A stretch of DNA of 64,000 bases from G963667075 sp963667075 (GTDB lineage Bacteria > Pseudomonadota > Alphaproteobacteria > Micavibrionales > Micavibrionaceae). Position 1 is the first letter of the stretch. Each line of letters starts with the position of its first letter. The translations under genes were made by a program, and so were the position numbers. Positions 18,200 to 25,245 of the stretch are shown one piece after another. Location of the stretch: assembly GCA_963667075.1 (NCBI GenBank), contig OY762938.1:1116001-1180000 (forward strand). Reading direction: 5' to 3'. Below the pieces are notes generated by a model, which made no database searches, was not told the origin of the DNA, and was given only the letters and a program-made list of their open reading frames with translations.

Positions 18200-18820
18200 T
18201 TAAGCTATTGGGCAGTCAACCTTTGATGTAAGGTCAGAGGCAATAGGCTCATCATCAAGCATTTCGATCATACCGGAAGGTTGGACCGCAAAATTTGCGA
18301 TAAACAAGGCGTTTGAATAATATACAACAGCATCACATAAGTAGTGGCCCTGTTCGTTTCTGCCTTCATAAGAGGCCGGCCGTATGACATTTTCGATAAC
18401 CGATCTTGTTTTATCGTCCATATGTTTTGGCATGTTCTGATCTTCCAGATTTTCAGCAATCAGGAACGGCCCTTCTTCTCCCCGAACGAAAAAGCAGAAG
18501 AAGCGTAAATAATCAAGCACGTTCTCTTCTGTGATTTTAACGGGTGCTTTGGCATTAACTTCGTGAATAGGCGGTGATGTCCCATTTAAACGATAGAGGC
18601 TGCCACGGTCGGTTAGGTAGTAGATTGTAAGTTTCGGATTGCCCCAGCTCTGGTCGCGTATGCGGATCAGTGCGACCTGATCATAGAAGGGCAGGGCACG
18701 CCAGCTTACTTCCGATGTTTCGCTTGATACACGATACTTCCCATCTACTGGATTAACCTGTCCCAGAAAACCCGTCAGCTCGTCACCCTGCACAGGATTC
18801 CAATTATTATCTTCGTACAT
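18200..18820 (-). CDS. Hypothetical protein, paralogue of the gene at 2614-3225
   Basis: A 206-residue soluble protein. Residues about 80-200 align with the origin-proximal paralogue: NVLDYLRFFCFFVRGEEGPF, then NEQGHYLCDAVVYYSNALF, then EMLDDEPIASDLT. Both begin with different N-terminal parts. The family is unknown to me. The adjacent downstream gene is the exported pilin-like protein. The paralogues sit on both sides of about 15 kb of core genes in opposite orientation. Confidence 0.7.
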   Translation of the reverse strand: MYEDNNWNPVQGDELTGFLGQVNPVDGKYRVSSETSEVSWRALPFYDQVALIRIRDQSWGNPKLTIYYLTDRGSLYRLNGTSPPIHEVNAKAPVKITEENVLDYLRFFCFFVRGEEGPFLIAENLEDQNMPKHMDDKTRSVIENVIRPASYEGRNEQGHYLCDAVVYYSNALFIANFAVQPSGMIEMLDDEPIASDLTSKVDCPIA

Positions 18821-18938
18821 TTAAACCCTACTTTTCCCAAAGTTTTATCTTTACAATTCCAGTGTAACATCATGCCAGACTTTGAAAAAGGCGCAAGTCT
18901 TTAATGTAAAAGCATTATAATTTTATTTTTCATTTTTA

Positions 18939-18969
18939 TTGACAGAAAGCCTGTATTTCTCTATATACT
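18939..18969 (+). promoter_or_regulatory. Sigma-70 type promoter of rpmH-rnpA
   Basis: TTGACA at 18939-18944 is followed after 17 bases by TATATA at 18962-18967 (or TATACT at 18964). It lies about 50 bases before rpmH, as expected for this highly expressed operon. Confidence 0.7.
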
Positions 18970-19016
18970 CCCTCTTCGCAGATGAAGTTTTATTACAGGA
19001 TACGGAGTATTAAACG

Positions 19017-19151
19017 ATGAAACGCACATTTCAACCAAGCAGACTGGTGCGTAAACGCCGTCACGGCTTTCGGTCACGTATGGCAACTAAAAATGGCCGT
19101 CTGGTTATAGCACGTCGCCGCCAAAAAGGCCGTAAACGCCTTTCAGCATAG
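19017..19151 (+). CDS. rpmH: 50S ribosomal protein L34
   Basis: A 44-residue, very basic protein beginning MKRTFQPSRLVRKRRHGFR and ending in a run of arginine and lysine, exactly the L34 pattern. It is part of the large ribosomal subunit. It heads the classic rpmH-rnpA-yidD-yidC cluster and has a strong promoter 50 bases upstream. It is too short to stand out as an open frame, but the sequence is unmistakable. Confidence 0.97.
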   Translation: MKRTFQPSRLVRKRRHGFRSRMATKNGRLVIARRRQKGRKRLSA

Positions 19152-19169
19152 GTTTTATGAGGCCTGAAA

Positions 19170-19538
19170 ATGCAGGCAATCGAAAAAAATTCAAAAAAGC
19201 TGGACCGCATCAAGAATCGGTCCGGCTTTTTGTCTGTGCAGAAAAGCGGGGAAAAATGGATTGGAAAAACCCTGATTCTCCAAATAAAATTGAATGGTTC
19301 AGAGAAAAGCCGTGTCGGCTTTACAATCACCAAAAAAATATATCCCCTTGCTGTTGATCGAAATCGTGTAAAAAGGCGTTTACGGGCTATTTCACAGGAA
19401 ATTTTGCCAACCATGGGCAAAAGTGGTGTAGATTATGTTCTGATCGGGCGCAAGGAGTCACTTACCGCGCCTTTTGATGTTATTAAAAAGGAATTGATCT
19501 GGTGTTTAAAACGCCTTGATCTTCTCCGGGACAATTGA
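19170..19538 (+). CDS. rnpA: Ribonuclease P protein component
   Basis: RnpA is the basic cofactor of the RNase P ribozyme, which cuts the 5' leader off pre-tRNAs. The RNR signature is in AVDRNRVKRRLRA, and the earlier GFTITKKI strand is conserved. I keep the ATG at 19170, 18 bases after rpmH; a start slightly downstream is possible because the first 25 residues are variable in the family. The gene overlaps none and continues to yidD after three bases. Confidence 0.93.
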   Translation: MQAIEKNSKKLDRIKNRSGFLSVQKSGEKWIGKTLILQIKLNGSEKSRVGFTITKKIYPLAVDRNRVKRRLRAISQEILPTMGKSGVDYVLIGRKESLTAPFDVIKKELIWCLKRLDLLRDN

Positions 19539-19541
19539 GAT

Positions 19542-19829
19542 ATGACCTTATTAGCAAAAATAATCAGGCAGCCTGTTATATGGTACCGCTATCTTATATC
19601 TCCTTTGCTGGGACAGAATTGCCGCTATCTTCCGACATGTTCGGCCTATACGTTGGAAGCCCTGGAAAAACATGGCGGGTTGAAAGGCCTGTATCTTGGC
19701 ATCTCAAGGATCTTAAGATGTCATCCCTGGTCCTCACGTCATGGCTATGATCCTGTGCCAGAACAGTTTGCGTGGGGCGATTTAATGCGTTATAAACGGG
19801 ACACAAAATCCACAAGAGTACAGAAATAA
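19542..19829 (+). CDS. yidD: Membrane protein insertion efficiency factor YidD
   Basis: A 95-residue protein with the family core WYRYLISPLLGQNCRYLPTC, SAYTLEALEKHG and RCHPWSSRHGYDPVP. YidD helps YidC-dependent insertion at the inner membrane through an amphipathic helix. The stop shares one base with the yidC start (TAATG), so the two are coupled. Confidence 0.95.
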   Translation: MTLLAKIIRQPVIWYRYLISPLLGQNCRYLPTCSAYTLEALEKHGGLKGLYLGISRILRCHPWSSRHGYDPVPEQFAWGDLMRYKRDTKSTRVQK

Positions 19830-21742
19830 TGAGCTTTAAACAAAATATGCCACCTGGAAAATCAGATCTGGACGATACAAAAAATCTGATCCTCTTTTTT
19901 ATCCTTTCAGCCATCATTTATATTGCGCTGGATAGTTTTATTCTTCGCCCGGCGCGTCTTGCACAAGAACAGGTCAAAAAAGAACAACGTGCTGAAATTG
20001 CACAAAATGCTGCAGTGAATGATCCGGTTCTGGTTGTCCGTGATGTGAATGAAGTGCTCCAGGAATCGCCGCGTGTAGATATTCACAATGATGTTCTTAT
20101 GGGCTCTGTGGCGACGGTTGGTAACCGGCTGGATGACATACGGTTATCCAATTATTATGAAACGCTGGAAAAGAAAAAACATGTGCGTCTTTTTGCACCG
20201 CCCGGTACAGAGTCCCCGCAATATGCAGAAGTCGGATGGCTTTCCACAGATGGAGATATAAAGCTTCCGGGTAAAGATACCAAATGGACAAGAGAACGAT
20301 CAAAAGAGGGAGAAATCCTGCTGTCATGGGATAATGGACAGGGCCTGCTGTTTAAGAAGAAAATACTGCTGGATGATAAGTTTTTATTTAGTATCGACCA
20401 GACAGTTGAGAATAAAACAGGAAAGGCGGTCACGCTTTATCCGTATGGACTTGTTGCGCGTCATGGCGTGCCAAAAGATTTACAGGCCAGAGCGGTGCTG
20501 CATGAAGGTCCGATAGGTTATCTCGGGCATCATCTTGTGGAATATAAATATACAGCCCTTGCCACTGAAAAAGAATTTTCAGATACAGCAAATATGGGTT
20601 GGATTGGCATCACAGAAAAATACTGGTTCTCTGGCGTTATTCCAGAGCAGGGCGAAGCGTATAAATATCGCTTTGCTTACAAGGAACGGCCAAGCAATCC
20701 GACAAAAGGAATATACCAAACGGATATAACCGGACAGCCGCATGTCATTGCAGCCGGGGAAACCGGGAAAAGCACGATTAGTGTTTTTGTTGGCGTTAAA
20801 AAAATTGATGTTCTGGAAGAATATGAAGCACAACTTGGTATGCCGCATTTTGATCTCGTCATTGATTTTGGCTGGTTGTATTTTCTGACCCGGCCACTTC
20901 ACTATGTTTTGGGTGTTTTATATGGGTTCTCCGGCAATTTTGGTGTGGCTATTATTTTGCTTACCATTTTGGTGCGTGGCTCGGTCTTCCCGCTTGCCAA
21001 TGCGTCCTTTAAATCCTTTGCCAGAATGAAGCAGATTTCGCCGCAAATGACAGAACTGCGTGAAAAATATGCTGATGATAAAGCGCGTCTCCAGGAAGAA
21101 ATTGTAAAGCTTTACGAAAAAGAAAAAGTAAATCCAATGGTAGGGTGTCTGCCTATTATCGTTCAGATACCTGTTTTCTTTGCGCTTTATAAGGTGATTT
21201 ATATAGCGATTGAAATGCGTCATGCGCCATTTTTCGGTTGGATTCAGGATTTGTCAGCGCAAGATCCAACGTCTTTTTTGAATTTGTTTGGTCTTTTGCC
21301 TTACGAAGCACCGGATTTCTTGCGGATTGGCGCCTGGTCTTGTTTGATGCTGGTGTTTTTGCTGATTCAAAAGAAAATGAATCCGCCGCCTCAGGACCCG
21401 ATACAAAAACAAATGATGACATTCTTTCCGTTTTTCATCACATATATTTTGTCCAGTTTCCCGTCCGGATTGGTTATTTACTGGACGTGCGGCAATATTC
21501 TTTCGGTTCTTCAGCAATACATTATCATGACTCGTATGGGGGTTCCTGTGTATCTCTTTAACCGCTCCAAATACGATGAATTGCTTGAAAAGCAAATTGA
21601 TGAAGGCCCAGCGGTTCATCCCGGACTCGAGATGATAAGTGAAGAGGTTGAAGAAGCTTTGTTTGGCTCTGAGGAAGGGGAAAAGGGTGCAGCAAAACCG
21701 GTTTCTGCGCCTAAGCCCAAGAAGAAGAAAAAGAAAAAATAG
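19829..21742 (+). CDS. yidC: Membrane protein insertase YidC
   Basis: YidC inserts and folds inner-membrane proteins, alone or with SecYEG. The first helix (LILFFILSAIIYIALDSFI) is followed by the large periplasmic domain (about 60-350) and a C-terminal five-helix core with NFGVAIILLTILVRG and the PMVGCLPIIVQIPVFFALYK segment. Its 637 residues are a little long; the extra length is an acidic then lysine-rich C-terminal tail (PKKKKKKK) that can bind ribosomes, as in other alphaproteobacteria. It is last in the rpmH cluster. Confidence 0.97.
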   Translation: MSFKQNMPPGKSDLDDTKNLILFFILSAIIYIALDSFILRPARLAQEQVKKEQRAEIAQNAAVNDPVLVVRDVNEVLQESPRVDIHNDVLMGSVATVGNRLDDIRLSNYYETLEKKKHVRLFAPPGTESPQYAEVGWLSTDGDIKLPGKDTKWTRERSKEGEILLSWDNGQGLLFKKKILLDDKFLFSIDQTVENKTGKAVTLYPYGLVARHGVPKDLQARAVLHEGPIGYLGHHLVEYKYTALATEKEFSDTANMGWIGITEKYWFSGVIPEQGEAYKYRFAYKERPSNPTKGIYQTDITGQPHVIAAGETGKSTISVFVGVKKIDVLEEYEAQLGMPHFDLVIDFGWLYFLTRPLHYVLGVLYGFSGNFGVAIILLTILVRGSVFPLANASFKSFARMKQISPQMTELREKYADDKARLQEEIVKLYEKEKVNPMVGCLPIIVQIPVFFALYKVIYIAIEMRHAPFFGWIQDLSAQDPTSFLNLFGLLPYEAPDFLRIGAWSCLMLVFLLIQKKMNPPPQDPIQKQMMTFFPFFITYILSSFPSGLVIYWTCGNILSVLQQYIIMTRMGVPVYLFNRSKYDELLEKQIDEGPAVHPGLEMISEEVEEALFGSEEGEKGAAKPVSAPKPKKKKKKK

Positions 21743-21748
21743 AAACGT

Positions 21749-22462
21749 ATGAAAGCAATTATCATTGGTGCCAGTTCAGGCATAGGAGAAGCTCTGGCTG
21801 TTAAACTGGCCGAAGAAGGTTATGAGCTTGGCTTAACGGCACGCAGATATGATCTTCTTGAAGGGCTTGCAAAAAAGATAAAAACTAAAACATTCATTGA
21901 AAAAATGGACGTTTCAGATTTTGATTCTGCCAGAATGTGTCTGAACAATCTTTTTATAAAAATGAAGGATATTGATCTTGTCATCATTTCCGCAGGCACA
22001 GGCCATATTAATGAATCGCTTGATTTCAAACCGGAACAGGAAACCATAGATGTTAATGTTACGGGGTTTGTTAATTTAGCCGATTGTGCGTATGCCTATT
22101 TTCAAAAAAGAGGTAGTGGACAGTTAGCAGGTATTTCTTCCATAGGCGCTTTACGTGGAAATCCGGTAGCACCGGCTTATAATGCGAGCAAAGCCTTTGT
22201 GTCAAATTATCTGGAAGGGCTGAAGGTAAAATCATATAAAGGTAAAGAAAATATTTTTATTACGGACATCAGGCCCGGCTTTGTGGATACAGCCATGGCA
22301 AAAGGAGAGGGGCTTTTCTGGGTTTCATCGCCGACTGTAGCAGCAGAGCAAATATATGATGGCATCCGAAAGAAGAAAAATGTGGCGTATATCACAAAAC
22401 GCTGGTGGCTGATAGCTGTAGTAATGAGAGGTCTGCCTTTCTCTTTATTCCGAAAACTGTAA
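21749..22462 (+). CDS. Short-chain dehydrogenase/reductase
   Basis: A 237-residue SDR with the NAD(P) motif GASSGIGEAL at residues 7-16, the SISS-type serine in GISSIGALRG, and the YNASK catalytic pair near residue 144. The C-terminus has a hydrophobic stretch and basic residues. It starts six bases after yidC and may be cotranscribed, though the pairing is not a conserved one. The substrate cannot be read from sequence. Confidence 0.85.
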   Translation: MKAIIIGASSGIGEALAVKLAEEGYELGLTARRYDLLEGLAKKIKTKTFIEKMDVSDFDSARMCLNNLFIKMKDIDLVIISAGTGHINESLDFKPEQETIDVNVTGFVNLADCAYAYFQKRGSGQLAGISSIGALRGNPVAPAYNASKAFVSNYLEGLKVKSYKGKENIFITDIRPGFVDTAMAKGEGLFWVSSPTVAAEQIYDGIRKKKNVAYITKRWWLIAVVMRGLPFSLFRKL

Positions 22463-22536
22463 TCATCTGGTTTGTATGGCATTAGCCATATCGAAAAAGT
22501 TTGACTTGGAGCCTCAGAATAGGTTTAAATAACGCC

Positions 22537-22596
22537 ATGAAGGAAATGAGCATAACACTGCTACTACTGCTACGACTTACCAACCCTGGATGCTAA
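22537..22596 (+). CDS. leuL: leuA leader peptide (attenuation)
   Basis: A 19-codon frame, ATG at 22537 and TAA at 22594, encodes MKEMSITLLLLLRLTNPGC. Five consecutive leucine codons (CTG CTA CTA CTG CTA), three of them the usually rare CTA, plus another Leu after Arg form a classic control region: shortage of charged tRNA-Leu would stall the ribosome here. It ends 97 bases before leuA, with competing RNA pairings just after. The coding bias and place leave little doubt about its regulatory role; expression is inferred. Confidence 0.85.
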   Translation: MKEMSITLLLLLRLTNPGC

Positions 22597-22629
22597 CGGG
22601 TTGTGTTTTCCTTCGCCTTGCATTCAGGG
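22582..22629 (+). promoter_or_regulatory. leuA attenuator, alternative RNA pairings
   Basis: AACCC (22582-22586) can pair with GGGTT (22598-22602), or CCCTGGATGC (22584-22593) with GCATTCAGGG (22620-22629, nine of ten pairs). The two share CCC and exclude each other. GAAGGAAA at the start of the leader (22539-22546) is also fully complementary to TTTCCTTC (22607-22614). No strong U-run follows, so the terminator form is not the textbook type. Confidence 0.6.
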
Positions 22630-22693
22630 CCTATATTTAAAAATTCTCAAAAGACATTACATTTAATTATTTTAAGACAGGAGCATTGGTAAG

Positions 22694-24244
22694 ATGTCCG
22701 ATAAAAATCGCGTATATATTTTTGATACAACGTTAAGAGATGGAGAACAATCGCCCGGTTGTTCTATGAATTTAGAAGAAAAAATCCGTATGGCCCGTAT
22801 GCTGGACGATATGGGGGTTGATATTATTGAGGCCGGTTTCCCTATCGCATCAAAAGGAGACTTTGAGTCGGTAAAGCATATCTCGGAAAACGTAAAAAAT
22901 GCCGTTGTGGCTGGTTTGGCCCGTGCTAAAGAAAAAGATATTGAAATGGCTGCCCAAGCTATCCAGCCTGCGGCAAAAGGTCGTATTCATACTTTCATTT
23001 CTACCAGTCCGCTTCACATGAAATACAAACTTCAAATGGAGCCGGAGGCTGTTCTTGACGCTATAGAAAAAAGCGTAACATTTGCCCGTAATTTTACGGA
23101 TGATGTAGAATGGTCGGCTGAAGATGGCAGCCGTACAGAAGATGATTTCTTGTGTCAGTGTGTTGAAAGGGCCATAAAATGTGGTGCGAAGACAATTAAC
23201 ATTCCTGATACGGTTGGTTATGCGCTACCCGAAGATTTTGCGGCGCGCATAGAGATGCTCTTTGATCGTGTACCCAATATTGATAAAGTTATTATATCTG
23301 TGCACTGCCATAATGATTTGGGGCTGGGTGTTGCTAATTCTCTGGCTGGTATAAAAGCAGGCGCAAGGCAGGTTGAGTGTACAATTAATGGTATCGGTGA
23401 GCGTGCAGGTAATGCCGCTATGGAAGAGCTCGTTATGGCACTTAGAACACGTCACGATTCAATGCCCTATACCACAGGTATTAATACAACAATGATCACA
23501 AAAGCCTCTCGGACACTGTCTTCTATCACGGGCTTCAATGTTCAACCGAACAAGGCCATTGTTGGGGCGAATGCTTTTGCTCATGAAAGTGGTATTCATC
23601 AGGATGGTATGCTCAAGAATGCTGAGACATACGAAATCATGACTCCTGAATCTGTTGGCCTGACCAAGTCTACGCTTATTTTAGGGAAACATTCCGGCCG
23701 TCATGCCTTGAAAAATAAAATAAAAGAACTTGGTTATGCGCTGGGTGATAATGCGTTTGAGGATCTGTTTGATCGTTTCAAATCTCTGGCCGATCATAAA
23801 AAAGAGATTTTTGATGAAGATTTAGAGGCGTTGATTGAAGATGAGGCAGGTCGTGATAAAGATCATGTTCGCTTTGTATCGCTTCAGGTGCAGGCAGGCT
23901 CTAAAGGGCCGCAAACGGCGGAACTGGTTCTGAATGTCGAAGGTGAGAAGAAAACCGCTCATGCGGAAGGGAATGGTCCCGTTGATGCCATCTTCAAAAC
24001 AATTCGGGCCATCTTCCCACATCCAGAAGCTCATTTGCAGCTATATCAGGTTCACGCTGTTACAGGTGGTACGGATGCACAGGCAAATGTTACCGTCCGT
24101 TTGGAAGAAAATGGGAAAAGCGTGAATGGGCAGGGTACGGATGCAGATACGTTGGTGGCCTCCTGCCGTGCCTATGTTCATGCGCTTAACAAGCTGATCG
24201 ACAAACGTGAAAAGACAAAACCGGACGAAGATCGTGTGGCATAA
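22694..24244 (+). CDS. leuA: 2-isopropylmalate synthase
   Basis: LeuA condenses 2-ketoisovalerate with acetyl-CoA, the first step of leucine synthesis. The HMGL-like catalytic barrel starts with IFDTTLRDGEQSPGCSM (metal and base residues) and contains HCHNDLGLGVANSLAGI and GERAGN; HESGIHQDG lies after the barrel. The C-terminal LeuA dimer domain (about 380-516) binds the feedback inhibitor leucine. Length 516 is normal. A leader peptide and attenuator precede it, and it stands alone. Confidence 0.97.
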   Translation: MSDKNRVYIFDTTLRDGEQSPGCSMNLEEKIRMARMLDDMGVDIIEAGFPIASKGDFESVKHISENVKNAVVAGLARAKEKDIEMAAQAIQPAAKGRIHTFISTSPLHMKYKLQMEPEAVLDAIEKSVTFARNFTDDVEWSAEDGSRTEDDFLCQCVERAIKCGAKTINIPDTVGYALPEDFAARIEMLFDRVPNIDKVIISVHCHNDLGLGVANSLAGIKAGARQVECTINGIGERAGNAAMEELVMALRTRHDSMPYTTGINTTMITKASRTLSSITGFNVQPNKAIVGANAFAHESGIHQDGMLKNAETYEIMTPESVGLTKSTLILGKHSGRHALKNKIKELGYALGDNAFEDLFDRFKSLADHKKEIFDEDLEALIEDEAGRDKDHVRFVSLQVQAGSKGPQTAELVLNVEGEKKTAHAEGNGPVDAIFKTIRAIFPHPEAHLQLYQVHAVTGGTDAQANVTVRLEENGKSVNGQGTDADTLVASCRAYVHALNKLIDKREKTKPDEDRVA

Positions 24245-24274
24245 TGATAATAGTGTTATGCAAACGGGTAAGTC

Positions 24275-24303
24275 TTGACATTATGGCAATGCATGTATAT
24301 AAG
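24275..24303 (+). promoter_or_regulatory. Promoter behind leuA
   Basis: TTGACA at 24275-24280, a 17-base spacer, then TATAAG at 24298-24303. It faces right into a region with two hairpins and no protein start for 150 bases. Confidence 0.55.
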
Positions 24304-24309
24304 TGGTTG

Positions 24310-24391
24310 CATTCTACATATCTAATGTAGATAGTTCCCCACACACACGAACGGGCCACTGGAGAGTTTATCTCTTCAGTGGCTTTCTCTC
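24310..24391 (+). ncRNA. Candidate small RNA, about 80 nt
   Basis: Starting about seven bases after the TATAAG box, the sequence has a short hairpin CTACAT-atcta-ATGTAG (24314-24330), a CA/C-rich single-stranded stretch, and a long hairpin GCCACTGGAGAG / CTCTTCAGTGGC (24355-24383) ending in TTTCTCTC. Promoter, stem, open linker and terminator make a textbook sRNA layout, but the last hairpin may simply be the leuA terminator. Confidence 0.45.
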
Positions 24392-24459
24392 TACAGTTTA
24401 GGAATAATACAAGAAATATGATCGCGCCTAAATAACTTACAAAGGAATGTGACAAAGGA

Positions 24460-25245
24460 ATGTTGTCTTATCAGCACATATATCATGCAGGAAATCTGGC
24501 GGATGTTCACAAGCATGCTTTGCTGTGTTACATGCTTTCTTACCTCGTTCAGAAAGATAAACCGCTTTGTTATATTGAAACACATGCAGGCCGTGCCCTT
24601 TATGATCTGAATAGCGAAGAGGCTCTTAAAACCGGAGAGGCGACGGCTGGGATACAGTATCTCTTGCAGGCTGGCAAAATATCATCCGAAGAGCCGGCAC
24701 CTTATGGTAATGCACTAAAAACATTACGGGAGAAGTACGGCATAAACACCTATCCGGGTTCTCCTTTATTTGCGGCGCACTTCTTAAGAAAACAAGACAC
24801 TGCGCATATGGCGGAACTACACCCACAAGAAATAAAGCATTTACAAAACGCCTTAAAACATGTCAGCAGAAAAATGCACATACATCATGAAGATGGTTTT
24901 AAAATGGCGGATGCTATTATTCCCCCGACCCCACGGCGGGGCATTTTAATGATAGACCCGAGCTATGAAATCAAGAGCGAATATCAAAAAACGGCGCGTT
25001 TTATAGAAAAAATGCATAAAAAATGGCCTGTCGGCATTATAGCATTATGGTACCCTGTTCTTTCAGAAGGCTTGCATGTCCCTATGATTAAAGCACTAAA
25101 AGAAAACGACCTATGCGCCATACATCATGAAGTAAGCTTTAAAACGATAAAAAATCACCGACTACAGGGAAGTGGCATGTTTATCATAAACCCGCCATAT
25201 AGAACGGAAGAACACTGTCGAATTATCGAAAAATTATTTTTTTAG
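24460..25245 (+). CDS. rlmJ: 23S rRNA (adenine2030-N6)-methyltransferase
   Basis: RlmJ methylates A2030 of 23S rRNA. The N-terminus MLSYQHIYHAGNLADVHKH is the family hallmark, YIETHAGRALYDL follows, and the catalytic DPSYEIKSEY motif is in the middle. The 261 residues are slightly short of E. coli RlmJ. The stop overlaps the convergent dotL stop by three bases. Confidence 0.93.
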   Translation: MLSYQHIYHAGNLADVHKHALLCYMLSYLVQKDKPLCYIETHAGRALYDLNSEEALKTGEATAGIQYLLQAGKISSEEPAPYGNALKTLREKYGINTYPGSPLFAAHFLRKQDTAHMAELHPQEIKHLQNALKHVSRKMHIHHEDGFKMADAIIPPTPRRGILMIDPSYEIKSEYQKTARFIEKMHKKWPVGIIALWYPVLSEGLHVPMIKALKENDLCAIHHEVSFKTIKNHRLQGSGMFIINPPYRTEEHCRIIEKLFF

